Shown: positions 7,383 to 16,191 of the stretch, one piece after another
Layout of the letters: every line of letters begins with the position of its first letter
Numbering within the stretch: position 1 is the stretch's first letter
Assembly (NCBI RefSeq): GCF_002847825.1
Contig: NZ_PKIZ01000009.1
Coordinates: 44,340 to 108,339, forward strand
Length of the DNA: 64,000 nt
Source of the DNA: Kytococcus schroeteri
GTDB lineage: Bacteria; Actinomycetota; Actinomycetes; Actinomycetales; Dermatophilaceae
Direction: 5' to 3'
Notes under the pieces: generated by a model
The model's input: the letters and a program-made list of their open reading frames with translations, nothing else
Told to the model about the DNA's origin: nothing
Database searches by the model: none
Program-made: the position numbers and the translations under genes

Positions 7383-9311
7383 TCAGAGGCCGGTGGCCAG
7401 CAGGCTGTAGTTGCCGCTGCCGGCCCAGGAGTAGACCATCCAGCGGTAGTAGCCGGCGCCGGCGGAGTAGGTGATCTCCTCGGTGCCGGTGCGGCTGGTG
7501 GACTTGGCCACGTAGTCCCAGCTGGCGCCGTTCCACTTCTGCAGGTACAGGGCGAACTCGCCGTCGGCCTTCAGGCAGGCGTGCTGCGTGGAGACCGACG
7601 TGGTCCGGAACCACGACCCGTTGGGCAGGATGTCGCGGTCTCCCTGGCCGGAGAGGGCGCCGGTGGTGGAGGCCAGGCCCGTGCAGCCGGTGGGCTCCGG
7701 GTCGGGGTCGGTGCCGGGGTCGGTGCCCTCGCCCAGGCTGTTGACCGCCGCGAGCACGTTGGGCAACGGGCCGATGTGGCCGCTGGAGCCCTGCTGCGGC
7801 GTGCCGGTCCTCACCAGGAGGGAGCGCATCTGCGCCGGCGTGAGCGAGACGCCCTTCTGCTGGGCCACGGAGGAGACCAGGGCCACGGCGCCGGTCACGA
7901 TGGGGGAGGCCGAGGAGGTGCCGGAGAACACGTCCGTGTACTGGGTGCTGGCGTAGCCGCCCTGCAGGTCGCCGTAACCGGTGGTGGTGACCATCTCGCC
8001 CCAGCCCTGCACGTTGACGCGCGAGCCGTAGGTGGAGTAGCTGAGGCGCGAGCCCGGCACCCGGCCGGAGCGGGAGCTGGCGCCCGCGCCGACGATGATG
8101 GCGCCGGAGTCGCCACGGCCGCCGGGGAAGGCGGTGCCGCCGTAGCAGGAGGAGTCCAGGTTCTGGGCGCCGTTGCCAGCGGCCTCCACCACGTGGATGC
8201 CCTTGGCCACGGCGGTGCGGATGGCGTCGTAGGCGGCGGGGTCGATCTCCACGGGGGCGAAGCCGCCACCACAGCCGGTGAGCTGCTGCTCCAGGAGGAT
8301 CACGTCGCCGGCCTGGAGCTTCTGTGCCGAGCGGGTGATGGCCGCCCCGGCGGAGAAGCCGTACTCGCGGCTCACTGCGTTGGCCACGTACCCGGTGGCC
8401 TTGGGGGCGATGCCAGTGACGCCGGAGCCGTTCTCGTCGCCGATGACCTCACCCATCACGGCGGTGCCGTGCTCGGGGTAGCTGAACGACGGCGTGCCGG
8501 TGGCGATGAGGGCGCCGCTGCGGGCCAGCTGGGAGAGGTCCTCGTGGTTCATGGTCCAGCCGAACTCCACGTCGGAGACGGCCACGTTCTCGCCCTTGCC
8601 GCCAGGCAGCTTGTTGACGGCCAGGGCCTCGATGCCCTGCTGGGATGCCGGGCCGCGGTAGGTCTGGCGGCCGCTGAAGTCCGCGGTGGCCAGCATGTTG
8701 ACGGGGCTGCGGCCATCCTTGCGGAACACGGCCTCGGGGGAGGCAACGGCGGGGGCGGCGGCCGCCATCGCCTCGGGCGGCGTCACCGGCAGGGGCTGCG
8801 GCATGGCCGCCTCCACGGCGGGGTCGGCCTGCAGGCGGCGCAGCACCTCGTCGCGGGAACCGGCGTCCACGCGGGCCACCATCCACAGCGACATGTCGGC
8901 CTGCTCCGCGCCGGAGCGCTGCTCGGCCGTGGCCTTGAGGGAGCGCAGCGAGGAGGCGGGGGCGTCCACCATCGGGCGCACGTCACGCAGCGCGCCACTG
9001 CGGGTCAGGCGGGAGACGACGCCCGGCCCCTCGGCGGCCAGGGCGCTCGTGCGCTGGGTGGTGGAAGTGCCCTCGGCCAGCTTGAACTGGATGCGGGTGC
9101 GCGACTGCCCGGTGCGGGCCACCGGGGTGCTCGAGGAGGCGACCGTCCGGGGCTCGAGCGTGGTGCGGTGGGTGGCGCTGGTGGCGGGGGTGCTGCTCGT
9201 GGAGGGTGGGGTGTGGCCGTCGGCGTGCACGGTGGCCGGAGCCGCCAGGGCGGACGGGGTAACGGTGGTGGCGAGGGCCGCGGCGAGTGCGATGGCCACG
9301 GATCGGTTCAT
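7383..9311 (-). CDS. Secreted S8 (subtilisin-like) serine protease, paralog 2, with extra C-terminal domain
   Basis: The 642-residue protein starts at ATG 9311 behind GAGGAGAG; this start gives a clean signal peptide (SVAIALAAALATTVTPSALAAP). The pro-region runs to about residue 205, and the catalytic domain spans about 205-525 with Asp247 (SDVEFGW), His281 (PEHGTAVMGE), Asn in EAAGNGAQ and Ser466 (SGTSSASP). A Gly/Thr/Asp/Pro linker (EGTDPGTDPDPEP) then leads to a C-terminal beta-rich module of about 100 residues (LPNGSWFRTTSVSTQHACL ... YYRWMVYSWAGSGNYSL), similar in layout to pre-peptidase C-terminal domains and absent from paralog 3. It may bind substrate or the cell surface. The gene carries the shared upstream element at 9354-9386. 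Confidence 0.93.
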   Translation of the reverse strand: MNRSVAIALAAALATTVTPSALAAPATVHADGHTPPSTSSTPATSATHRTTLEPRTVASSSTPVARTGQSRTRIQFKLAEGTSTTQRTSALAAEGPGVVSRLTRSGALRDVRPMVDAPASSLRSLKATAEQRSGAEQADMSLWMVARVDAGSRDEVLRRLQADPAVEAAMPQPLPVTPPEAMAAAAPAVASPEAVFRKDGRSPVNMLATADFSGRQTYRGPASQQGIEALAVNKLPGGKGENVAVSDVEFGWTMNHEDLSQLARSGALIATGTPSFSYPEHGTAVMGEVIGDENGSGVTGIAPKATGYVANAVSREYGFSAGAAITRSAQKLQAGDVILLEQQLTGCGGGFAPVEIDPAAYDAIRTAVAKGIHVVEAAGNGAQNLDSSCYGGTAFPGGRGDSGAIIVGAGASSRSGRVPGSRLSYSTYGSRVNVQGWGEMVTTTGYGDLQGGYASTQYTDVFSGTSSASPIVTGAVALVSSVAQQKGVSLTPAQMRSLLVRTGTPQQGSSGHIGPLPNVLAAVNSLGEGTDPGTDPDPEPTGCTGLASTTGALSGQGDRDILPNGSWFRTTSVSTQHACLKADGEFALYLQKWNGASWDYVAKSTSRTGTEEITYSAGAGYYRWMVYSWAGSGNYSLLATGL

Positions 9312-9353
9312 GGGGCTCTCCTCGGGAGGGGGGTGAGGGTGTGTGGAGCCCAC

Positions 9354-9386
9354 ATCGTGGCAACGGCGACCTCGATCGCGGCCCAA
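9354..9386 (-). promoter_or_regulatory. Conserved two-block upstream element of subtilase paralog 2
   Basis: On the minus strand TTGGGC (9386-9381), a 21-base gap, then CACGAT (9359-9354), 43 bases from the ATG, the same distance as in paralog 1. CCTGACCG precedes the first block here and in copy 3. Confidence 0.5.
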
Positions 9387-9455
9387 GATTCGGTCAGGAT
9401 CTGGTCAGGAACGACGACGGGTCGTCGACCGTTGAGTGGTGGCCGGCCGCCGGGG

Positions 9456-9995
9456 TCAGCCGGGGACGACGAGGTCCAGCACCTCGGCGCCCGGCAGGGC
9501 GGCCAGCTCCGCGCCGGGCACCAGCAACTTGGCGCCTCGCACACCGCCGCCGATGACCACGGCCTCGGCGGCGGCCACGCGCTCGTCCACGAGGATCGGC
9601 CAGTCGGCGGGCAGGCCCACCGGGGTGATGCCACCGGAGGTCATGCCGGTGGCGGACTCCGTGGCGGTCTGGTCGGCGAACGAGATGCGGCGCACGCCCA
9701 GGTGCTTGCGGACGGTCCTGTTGACGTCCGCGCGGTCGGTGGCCAGCACCATCACCGCTGCCATTGTGGTTCTCTCCCCGCGACGACCCTCCACCACCAC
9801 GCAATTGGCCGACGCCTCGGGGGTCACCGCGTAGGCCTCGCAGAAGGCAGCGGTGTCGGCCAGGTCGGCGTCGATGCCCACCACCTCGGCGCCCGGCACG
9901 TGGCCGGCGCGGGCGGCCTCGGCCACCGGGGGTGCCACCAGGTCCAGCCCGTCGGCCAGCGGCGTCCACTCCAAGGTCCCTCGTGCGCTGCTCAT
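9456..9995 (-). CDS. YbaK/EbsC-family aminoacyl-tRNA deacylase-like protein
   Basis: A 179-residue protein starting at ATG 9995. The fold blocks of YbaK/ProX proteins are present: ANCVVVEGRRGERTTMAAVMVLATDRADVNRTVRKHLGVRRISFADQTATESATGMTSGGITPVGLPADWPILVDERV, followed by VVIGGGVRGAKLLVPGAEL. The GGITPVGLP and VDERV segments are diagnostic for this domain. Family members hydrolyse mischarged Cys- or Ala-tRNA in trans; the exact specificity cannot be read here. The gene lies alone between a protease gene and a toxin-gene remnant on the opposite strand. Confidence 0.85.
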   Translation of the reverse strand: MSSARGTLEWTPLADGLDLVAPPVAEAARAGHVPGAEVVGIDADLADTAAFCEAYAVTPEASANCVVVEGRRGERTTMAAVMVLATDRADVNRTVRKHLGVRRISFADQTATESATGMTSGGITPVGLPADWPILVDERVAAAEAVVIGGGVRGAKLLVPGAELAALPGAEVLDLVVPG

Positions 9996-10020
9996 GGCCC
10001 GAGGCTAGAGGGCATCCGGG

Positions 10021-10249
10021 GTGGTCGACGAGTTGCTGGACGCACTCGGCATCGAGGTGGTGCCGTTCACGCCTGCGCAGGCGCGTGCCGCCCGTGCCGC
10101 CTTCCGGGACATCGGTTGGGGAAGCGGTCATCCCGCCGGGCTCAACCTGGGTGACTGCTTTGCGTACACCACTGCGCAGGACCTGGGGGAAGCGTTGCTG
10201 TTCACGGGCGACCACTCCCCCCCACACCGACGTGCGGCGAGCCTGCTGA
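10021..10249 (+). pseudogene. VapC-type PIN-domain toxin remnant (truncated and frameshifted)
   Basis: From GTG 10021 the frame reads as the C-terminal half of a VapC toxin: FTPAQARAARAAFRDIGWGSGHPAGLNLGDCFAYTTAQDLGEALLFTGD, including the conserved NLGDCFAY acidic metal-site motif. The N-terminal half with the first Asp (usual MIVVDTSA start) is missing; the upstream DNA belongs to the divergent YbaK gene. Within a run of seven C (10217-10223) the frame breaks: removing one C restores the expected ending HTDVRRAC and stop at 10247-10249. No VapB antitoxin gene is adjacent. It is probably a dead toxin gene, though the frameshift alone could be a sequencing error. Confidence 0.75.
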
Positions 10250-10287
10250 ACGCCGCGCCGGAGGGGACTCGGGGCACGGCGGCGGGG

Positions 10288-10983
10288 TCAGACGCGGTTG
10301 ACGCGCAGGGTCACGTTGGAGCACTGCGAGGCCAGGCGGGTGAGCGCGGCCTTCTCGGCGGGGTCCACGGTGAGGCGCCAGCGGATCTTCACGGCCACCC
10401 ACTCCTGCACGTAGCGGCAGCGGTTGGCGCGGGGCATCCACGCCTCGGGGCCCTTGGCGCTCTTGGCGCGGTTGAGTGAGGTGGTCTGGGCGTTCAGCGA
10501 CCGCTTGTCGCCGAGGTCGTTGTGGAAGGCCTTGCGGCGGGTCTGGGTCCAGCGACGTGCGCCGGAGCCCCAGGCCTCGGCCACCGGCACCGTGTGGTCG
10601 ATCTGCACCGTGGAGGGGTACCGGTGGGTCCTGTTGTCCCAGCTGGTCACCCACCTGCCGGCCTTCACCGTGCAGCGACGGCTGGAGTACGTGGGGGTGA
10701 TGCGGGACTCCTGGACGAGCACCTCGTGGCGGGTGTTCTGGCAGTCCCCGTTGGCGTCACGCCACTCTCCGAAGAAGCGGTCCCGGTCGTACCCGGCGTT
10801 GTTCTCGTGGGCGACCGGCAGGTTGCGGACGGCCGTGCGCAGCGGGGCGGAGTACGCGCCGGCGGTACCGGTCGAGGCGGTGGCAGGCACCAGGCCGCTG
10901 CTGATGACGGCCAGGGCTGCCGCCGCCGTCACGAGGACGCGCGGGCTGCGACGGGTGCGGGAGGGCAGGGTGGACGTGGGCAT
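10288..10983 (-). CDS. Secreted HNH-family endonuclease, paralog 2
   Basis: A 231-residue protein starting at ATG 10983 (MPTSTLPSRTRRSPRVLV), with a signal peptide and an AxA-type cleavage region near residue 35-40. It aligns along its whole length with the nuclease at 4017-4700: NAGYDRDRFFGEW, NGDCQNTRHEVL, VQIDHTVPVAEAWGSGA, RRKAFHNDLGDKRSLNAQTTSLNRAKSAKGPEAWMP, CRYVQEWVAVKIRWRLTVD. The metal/catalytic His of QIDHTVP and the N/K/G-rich alpha motif are retained, so both copies look active. It is probably an extracellular DNase. It lies directly upstream of a truncated toxin gene on the other strand and downstream of glutathione peroxidase on the same strand. Confidence 0.88.
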   Translation of the reverse strand: MPTSTLPSRTRRSPRVLVTAAAALAVISSGLVPATASTGTAGAYSAPLRTAVRNLPVAHENNAGYDRDRFFGEWRDANGDCQNTRHEVLVQESRITPTYSSRRCTVKAGRWVTSWDNRTHRYPSTVQIDHTVPVAEAWGSGARRWTQTRRKAFHNDLGDKRSLNAQTTSLNRAKSAKGPEAWMPRANRCRYVQEWVAVKIRWRLTVDPAEKAALTRLASQCSNVTLRVNRV

Positions 10984-11039
10984 GCGCGGACTCCGTTCGG
11001 ACGCGGGGTGGTTGCCGCCTCCGGGAGTGGCCGCGGTCG

Positions 11040-11053
11040 GCGAAGTGTAGCGC
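11040..11053 (-). promoter_or_regulatory. Upstream block shared by the two HNH nuclease genes (copy 2)
   Basis: Minus-strand GCGCTACACTTCGC, about 60 bases upstream of the ATG at 10983 and immediately after the glutathione peroxidase stop; counterpart of 4765-4753. TACACT is a plausible -10 hexamer. Confidence 0.3.
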
Positions 11054-11054
11054 C

Positions 11055-11534
11055 TCAGAGGCCGATCTCGAGCAGTCGCAAGACGTCGCCGCCCATCTCG
11101 GCGGGGGTGGTGCGCGGGGAGTAGCGCTTCACGAGCTTGCCCTCGCCGTCCACGAGGAACTTGGCGAAGTTCCACTCGACCTCCTCGCCGCCGGACTCCT
11201 CGCGCAGCCAGGCGAACAGCGGGTGGGCCTCGTCACCGTTGACGTCCACCTTGGCGAACATCGGGAAGGTCACGCCGTAGTTCTTCTGGCAGAACCCGGA
11301 GATCTCCGCCTCCGTGCCGGGCTCCTGGGCGCCGAACTGGTTGCACGGGAACCCGAGCACCACGAACCCGGCACCTGCGTGCTCGGCGTAGAGGTTCTGC
11401 AGGTCCTCGTACTGGGGCGTCAGGCCGCACTCGCTGGCGGTGTTCACCACCAGCACCAGCTGTCCGGCGTAGTCGCCCAGCGAGCGCTCCTGCCCGTCGA
11501 TGGTGGTGGCCGTGAAGTCGTGGAGGGTCGTCAT
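11055..11534 (-). CDS. Glutathione peroxidase family (BtuE-like thiol peroxidase)
   Basis: A 159-residue cytoplasmic protein starting at ATG 11534. It has all blocks of the GPx family: VLVVNTASECGLTPQY with the peroxidatic Cys36, LGFPCNQFGAQEPG with the catalytic-tetrad Gln66, FCQKNYGVTFPMFAKVDVNG with the likely resolving Cys82, and EVEWNFAKFLVD with the Trp/Asn pair. It is the cysteine rather than selenocysteine form. In actinobacteria without glutathione the likely reductant is thioredoxin. It reduces hydrogen peroxide and lipid or alkyl peroxides. It may be cotranscribed with the HNH gene downstream (71-base gap). Confidence 0.92.
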   Translation of the reverse strand: MTTLHDFTATTIDGQERSLGDYAGQLVLVVNTASECGLTPQYEDLQNLYAEHAGAGFVVLGFPCNQFGAQEPGTEAEISGFCQKNYGVTFPMFAKVDVNGDEAHPLFAWLREESGGEEVEWNFAKFLVDGEGKLVKRYSPRTTPAEMGGDVLRLLEIGL

Positions 11535-11590
11535 GCCCCCAGTGTGCTCCCCACCCGGGGGCGACGGTGCGGCCCCCGGGTGGGGTGGCA

Positions 11591-13135
11591 TCACTCGGCG
11601 ACGCCGGACCCCATGGCCTCCACGGCCTTGACCACGTTGGGCAGCGGGCCGATGTGGCCGGCGTCGCCCTCGGGCTGCGGGGTGCCGGTCTCCACGACCA
11701 GGTCGCGCATCTGCGCCGGGGTGAGCTCCACACCCCTCTCCTGCGCGATGGACGAGATCTGCGCCACCGCCCCGGTGACGATGGGGGAGGCCGAGGAGGT
11801 GCCGGAGAAGCCGTCCGTGTAGTGCGTGTTCTCGTCGCTGCCGTACAGGTCGCCGTAACCGGCGCTGGTGACGGTCTCGCCCCATCCCTGCACGTTCACG
11901 CGCGAGCCGTAGGTGCTGAAGTCCAGGCGCGAGCCGGGCGTGCGGCCCGAGCGCGACCCGGCCCCGGCGCCCACGATGATGGCGCCGGAGTCACCCTTGC
12001 CGTCGGGGAAGGTCTCCCCGCCGTAGCAGGGGTCGTCCAGGTTCTGGGTGCCGTTGCCGGCGGCCTCCACCACGTGGATGCCCTTGGCCGTCGCGGTCCT
12101 GATGGCGTCGTACGAGGCCGGGTCCAGCTCCACCGGGGCGTACCCGCCGCCGCACCCGTTCACCTGCAGCTCCAGCAGGATCACGTCGCCGGCCTCCAGC
12201 GTCTCGGCGGCCAGGGCGATGGCGGCGCCCGGCGCCCACCCGTTCTCCAGACTGATGGCGTTGGACATGAACGGCGTGGCCGCCGGCGCGATGCCGGTGA
12301 CCCCGCCGCCGTTGTCGTCCCCGACGATCTCGCCCATCACGGCGGTGCCGTGGGGGCCGTAGGACGGGTCCGGGGTGCCGACGGCCAAGAGCGCGCCCTC
12401 GCGGGCCAGCTGCGTGAGGTCCTCGTGGTTGCGGTGCCAGTTGTACTCGATGTCGGCGACCGCCACGTTGGCCCCGTCGCCACCGGGCTGCTCGGCCGCC
12501 GCGACGGCCTCCACGCCCTGCTCGGCGGCCGGGCCCCGGTAGGCCTGGCGGTCGGTGAAGTCCGGGGTGGCCAGCGGGTTCACCGGGTCGGCGCCGTCGG
12601 CGCGCAACGCGGCCAGCGGGGTGGCGGCCACCTTCTGCGGACCGGCCAGCGGCTCCGCGGTCGGCAGCGGCTGGGCCATGGCCACCTCCACGGCCGGGTC
12701 CGCGTCGAGCTCGGCCAGGACGCGGTCCATGTCGGCGGCGTCCACCTCGGCCAGCATCCACAGGGACATGTCGGCCTGCTGGTCCCCCGAGCGCCGCTCG
12801 GCGGTGGCCTTCAGGGCGCGCAGGTCCGCGGCGGGGCGGTCCACCATCGGGCGGAGGTCGCGCAGCGTGCCCGCGGCGGCCAGCGAGGAGACGGCGTCGT
12901 CCCCGGCGGCGGCCAGGGTGCCGGCCAGCGCGTCGGGTGAGGTGCCCTCGGCGAGCTTGAGCTGGATGCGGGTGCGCGAGCGGTGGTCGTCCGAGAGCCC
13001 GCCGTCGGCGGTGGCGGCCACGCGCGGGCGCAGGTCGGGCGCAGCGGGCGACCCGGCATCGGGGGCGGCGGTGGCGGCCGGTGCGCAGGTGGCGGCCAGG
13101 GCGACGAGGGTGGTGAGCGCGAGGGTGCGACGCAT
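11591..13135 (-). CDS. Secreted S8 (subtilisin-like) serine protease, paralog 3
   Basis: The 514-residue protein starts at ATG 13135; this start gives a signal peptide (TLALTTLVALAATCAPAATAAP). The longer frame upstream has no signal and runs antisense to phosphoketolase. The pro-region (to about residue 190) shares RDLRPMVD and QQADMSLWM with the paralogs. The triad is Asp228 (ADIEYNW), His262 (GPHGTAVMGE) and Ser447 (SGTSSASP). The protein stops soon after the catalytic domain (VVKAVEAMGSGVAE), without the C-terminal module of paralog 2. The substrate-side loop near residue 430 (YGSDENTHYT) differs from QGGYASTQYT of copies 1 and 2, hinting at altered specificity. Confidence 0.93.
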   Translation of the reverse strand: MRRTLALTTLVALAATCAPAATAAPDAGSPAAPDLRPRVAATADGGLSDDHRSRTRIQLKLAEGTSPDALAGTLAAAGDDAVSSLAAAGTLRDLRPMVDRPAADLRALKATAERRSGDQQADMSLWMLAEVDAADMDRVLAELDADPAVEVAMAQPLPTAEPLAGPQKVAATPLAALRADGADPVNPLATPDFTDRQAYRGPAAEQGVEAVAAAEQPGGDGANVAVADIEYNWHRNHEDLTQLAREGALLAVGTPDPSYGPHGTAVMGEIVGDDNGGGVTGIAPAATPFMSNAISLENGWAPGAAIALAAETLEAGDVILLELQVNGCGGGYAPVELDPASYDAIRTATAKGIHVVEAAGNGTQNLDDPCYGGETFPDGKGDSGAIIVGAGAGSRSGRTPGSRLDFSTYGSRVNVQGWGETVTSAGYGDLYGSDENTHYTDGFSGTSSASPIVTGAVAQISSIAQERGVELTPAQMRDLVVETGTPQPEGDAGHIGPLPNVVKAVEAMGSGVAE

Positions 13136-13169
13136 GGTGTCCTCCAAGGGGGGGTGAGGGGGTCCTCGC

Positions 13170-13202
13170 ATGGTGGCCCCGCGTCCCTCGAGCACGGACC
13201 AA
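13170..13202 (-). promoter_or_regulatory. Conserved two-block upstream element of subtilase paralog 3
   Basis: On the minus strand TTGGTC (13202-13197), a 21-base gap, then CACCAT (13175-13170), 35 bases upstream of the ATG. CCTGACCG precedes the first block as in copy 2. Confidence 0.5.
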
Positions 13203-13336
13203 GCGGCGGTCAGGAGTTGGCCAAGGGGTTGGACAGGGGTGCCGAGGTGCGCCGGGCCGGCTGGGGTGGCTAGCGTGGCGAGCGGGCCCGGGGACCGCCG
13301 GCGCCCGGTGAGCGACACCACCCTCGAGGAGCCGCT

Positions 13337-15850
13337 GTGACCGCACCGACCGCCTGGCCCGACCGGCCCTCCACCCCGCTGACGGCCGAGGAGGCCGCAC
13401 GGATCCACCAGTGGTGGCGGGCCGCCAACTACCTCTCCGTGGGGCAGATCTACCTGCTCGACAACCCCCTGCTGCGCCAGCCGCTCACCGAGGACCACGT
13501 GAAGCCCCGCCTGCTGGGCCACTGGGGCACCACGCCCGGGCTCACCTTCCTCTACGCGCACATGAACCGGGCCATCCGGCAGCGCGGGCTCAACGCGTTC
13601 TACGTGACCGGCCCCGGCCACGGCGGCCCGGGCTTGGTGGCCTCCACCTACCTCGAGGGCACGTACACCGAGACCTACCCCGGCATCACGCGCGACGAGG
13701 CCGGCCTGCAGCGGCTGTTCAAGCAGTTCAGCTTTCCCGGCGGCATCCCCTCGCACGTCTCCCCGGAGGTCCCCGGATCCCTCCACGAGGGCGGCGAGCT
13801 GGGGTACGCGCTCTCCCACGCCTACGGGGCGGTGTTCGACAACCCCGACCAGCTGGCCTTCACCGTGGTGGGTGACGGCGAGGCCGAGACCGGTCCGCTG
13901 GCCACCGCGTGGCACTCCAACAAGTTCCTCAACCCGCACACCGACGGGGTGGTGCTGCCGGTGCTGCACCTCAACGGCTACAAGATCGCCAACCCCACGG
14001 TGCTCGCCCGCATCCCCGAGGACGAGCTGGCCGCACTCATGACCGGGTACGGCCACACGCCGCTGTTCTTCACCGCCGGGTTCGACGACGAGGACCCGAT
14101 CAGCATCCACCAGCGCTTCGCAGCCGTGCTCGACGAGGCGCTCGACATGATCGCCCGCTTCAAGGCCGATGCGGCGGTGCGCGCCGAGCAGGGCCAGGAC
14201 CCCACCGCCGCCGAGGGCTCCGTGCCGCAGGCGCACCGCCCGGCCTGGCCGATGATCGTCTTCCGCACCCCCAAGGGCTGGACCGGCCCGGCCGAGGTGG
14301 ACGGCAGGCAGACCGAGGGCCACTGGCGCTCCCACCAGGTGCCCCTGGCCAGCGCCCGCGACACCCCAGAGCACCTGAGGGTGCTGGAGGACTGGCTGCG
14401 CTCCTACCGCCCCGAGGAGCTGTTCGACGCCGACGGCGCCCTGCTGCCGGAGATCGCCGCCACCGCACCGGAGGGCACCGCCCGCATGTCCGCCAACCCG
14501 GTGACCAACGGTGGCGCGGTGCTGCAGGAGCTGGAGCTGCCCGACTTCCGTCGCTACGCCGTCCCGGTGGAGGAGCGTGGCACCGAGGTGGTGGAACCCA
14601 CCCGCCGCATGGGGGCCTGGCTGCGCGACGTGGTGGCCGCCAACCTGCAGAACTTCCGTGTGTTCGGGCCGGACGAGACCGCGTCGAACCGCCTGCAGGA
14701 CGTCTACGAGGTGACCCCCAAGCAGTGGATGGGGGAGTACCACCCGAACGACGCCGGGGAGCCCCTCGGCCCGTCGGGCCGGGTCATGGAGGTGCTCAGC
14801 GAGCACCAGTGCCAGGGCTGGCTGGAGGGTTACCTGCTCACCGGCCGCCACGGCCTCATGAGCAGCTACGAGGCGTTCATCCACATCGTGGACTCGATGT
14901 TCAACCAGCACGCCAAGTGGCTCAAGGTCACCAACGGCATCGAGTGGCGGCGCCCGCTGGCCTCGCTCACCTACCTGCTCAGCTCGCACGTGTGGCGGCA
15001 GGACCACAACGGCTTCTCCCACCAGGACCCGGGCTTCATCGACCACGTGGTGAACAAGAAGGCCGAGATCATCCGCGTGTACCTGCCGCCGGACGCCAAC
15101 ACCCTGCTGTCCACCATGGACCACTGCCTGCGCTCGCGGCAGTACGTCAACGTGGTGGTGGCCGGCAAGCAGCCCACGCCCACCTGGTTGTCGATGGAGG
15201 AGGCGGTCGCCCACTGCACGCGCGGCATCGGGACCTGGGAGTGGGCCGGCACGGTGCGCGACGGCGAGCTGCCGGACGTGGTGCTGGCCTGCGCCGGCGA
15301 CGTCCCCACCGTGGAGGTGCTGGCCGCGGCCACCCTGCTGGAGCGCGAGCTGCCGGGGCTCAGGGTGCGGGTGGTGAACGTGGTGGACCTGATGCGGCTG
15401 CAGGACTCCGGCGAGCACCCGCACGGCATGGACCGCGACCAGTTCCGGGCCCTGTTCCCCGAGGGCACCCCGGTGGTGTTCGCCTACCACGGCTACCCGT
15501 GGCTCATCCACCGGCTGGTGTACCGCAACGACACCGGGTCGGACTTCCACGTGCGCGGCTACCGGGAGGAGGGCACCACCACCACGCCGTTCGACATGCT
15601 CATGCGCAACGACCTCGACCGGTACCACCTGGTGATGGACGTCATCGACCACGTGCCGGGGCTGCGCGCACGCCACGCCGGCCTGCGCCAGCGCATGGAG
15701 GACAAGCGCCTGGAGGCCCGCGCCCACGCCTACGCGCACGGGGTGGACCTGCCCGAGGTGGCAGGGTGGCAGTGGTCCGACAACCAGGACGAGGCCGATG
15801 CGGGCGCCGCGGCAGCCCGCATGGGAGACACCGGAGGCGACAATGACTGA
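13337..15850 (+). CDS. xfp: Xylulose-5-phosphate/fructose-6-phosphate phosphoketolase
   Basis: The 837-residue ThDP enzyme starts at GTG 13337 behind GAGGAG. The length and blocks are those of Xfp: [21 protein letters not shown] near the N-terminus, [42 protein letters not shown], the ThDP/Mg motif [23 protein letters not shown] (about residues 175-198) and [21 protein letters not shown] in the second half. It cleaves xylulose-5-P (and usually fructose-6-P) with phosphate to acetyl-phosphate plus glyceraldehyde-3-P or erythrose-4-P. No acetate kinase gene is adjacent. The stop overlaps the next gene by 8 bases. Confidence 0.97.
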   Translation: MTAPTAWPDRPSTPLTAEEAARIHQWWRAANYLSVGQIYLLDNPLLRQPLTEDHVKPRLLGHWGTTPGLTFLYAHMNRAIRQRGLNAFYVTGPGHGGPGLVASTYLEGTYTETYPGITRDEAGLQRLFKQFSFPGGIPSHVSPEVPGSLHEGGELGYALSHAYGAVFDNPDQLAFTVVGDGEAETGPLATAWHSNKFLNPHTDGVVLPVLHLNGYKIANPTVLARIPEDELAALMTGYGHTPLFFTAGFDDEDPISIHQRFAAVLDEALDMIARFKADAAVRAEQGQDPTAAEGSVPQAHRPAWPMIVFRTPKGWTGPAEVDGRQTEGHWRSHQVPLASARDTPEHLRVLEDWLRSYRPEELFDADGALLPEIAATAPEGTARMSANPVTNGGAVLQELELPDFRRYAVPVEERGTEVVEPTRRMGAWLRDVVAANLQNFRVFGPDETASNRLQDVYEVTPKQWMGEYHPNDAGEPLGPSGRVMEVLSEHQCQGWLEGYLLTGRHGLMSSYEAFIHIVDSMFNQHAKWLKVTNGIEWRRPLASLTYLLSSHVWRQDHNGFSHQDPGFIDHVVNKKAEIIRVYLPPDANTLLSTMDHCLRSRQYVNVVVAGKQPTPTWLSMEEAVAHCTRGIGTWEWAGTVRDGELPDVVLACAGDVPTVEVLAAATLLERELPGLRVRVVNVVDLMRLQDSGEHPHGMDRDQFRALFPEGTPVVFAYHGYPWLIHRLVYRNDTGSDFHVRGYREEGTTTTPFDMLMRNDLDRYHLVMDVIDHVPGLRARHAGLRQRMEDKRLEARAHAYAHGVDLPEVAGWQWSDNQDEADAGAAAARMGDTGGDND

Positions 15851-16133
15851 CCCGACCGTGACCGTGCGGCAGAACACCGCCGAGCAGCGCTTCGAGGGAT
15901 ACGTCGACGGGGAGCTGGCCGGCTTCACCGAGTACCACCTGGACGGTGACGTGCAGGTGATGCCGCACACCGTGACCCTGCCGGAGCACCGTGGCCAGGG
16001 GGTGGCGCGGGCCGTGGTGGGGGCCGCCCTCGAGGCCGCGCGCGAGGCCGGCCGCACCGTGCGCCCGGACTGCTCCTACGTGCGCCACCTCATGCGGGAC
16101 GAGCCGCAGTACGCCGACCTGCTGGCCGACTGA
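15843..16133 (+). CDS. YjdJ-type GNAT-fold N-acetyltransferase
   Basis: A 96-residue protein starting at ATG 15843, inside the 3' end of the phosphoketolase gene. It is a minimal GNAT fold of the COG2388/YjdJ type: [21 protein letters not shown], then the acetyl-CoA pyrophosphate loop [22 protein letters not shown], then [24 protein letters not shown] with the conserved C-x-Y-V segment. The acceptor is unknown in this family. Coupled translation with xfp suggests a shared transcript, as often seen for these small acetyltransferases. Confidence 0.85.
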   Translation: MTDPTVTVRQNTAEQRFEGYVDGELAGFTEYHLDGDVQVMPHTVTLPEHRGQGVARAVVGAALEAAREAGRTVRPDCSYVRHLMRDEPQYADLLAD

Positions 16134-16191
16134 GGCACGGCCTGTCCGTGGGGGGCGGGGCACGGTCGGGAGCACCGGTAGATTTGACCCC

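Noticed and set aside
13337..15850. Functional coupling of poxB and xfp as an acetate/acetyl-phosphate module
   Set aside because: The genes are 9 kb apart with independent terminators and no acetate kinase or phosphotransacetylase nearby; proximity alone is not evidence.
11591..16057. A 1488-codon open frame on the minus strand covering subtilase 3 and the antisense of phosphoketolase
   Set aside because: Only the part up to 13135 has subtilase homology and a signal peptide; the rest is the antisense of a clear phosphoketolase gene, open only because of high GC.
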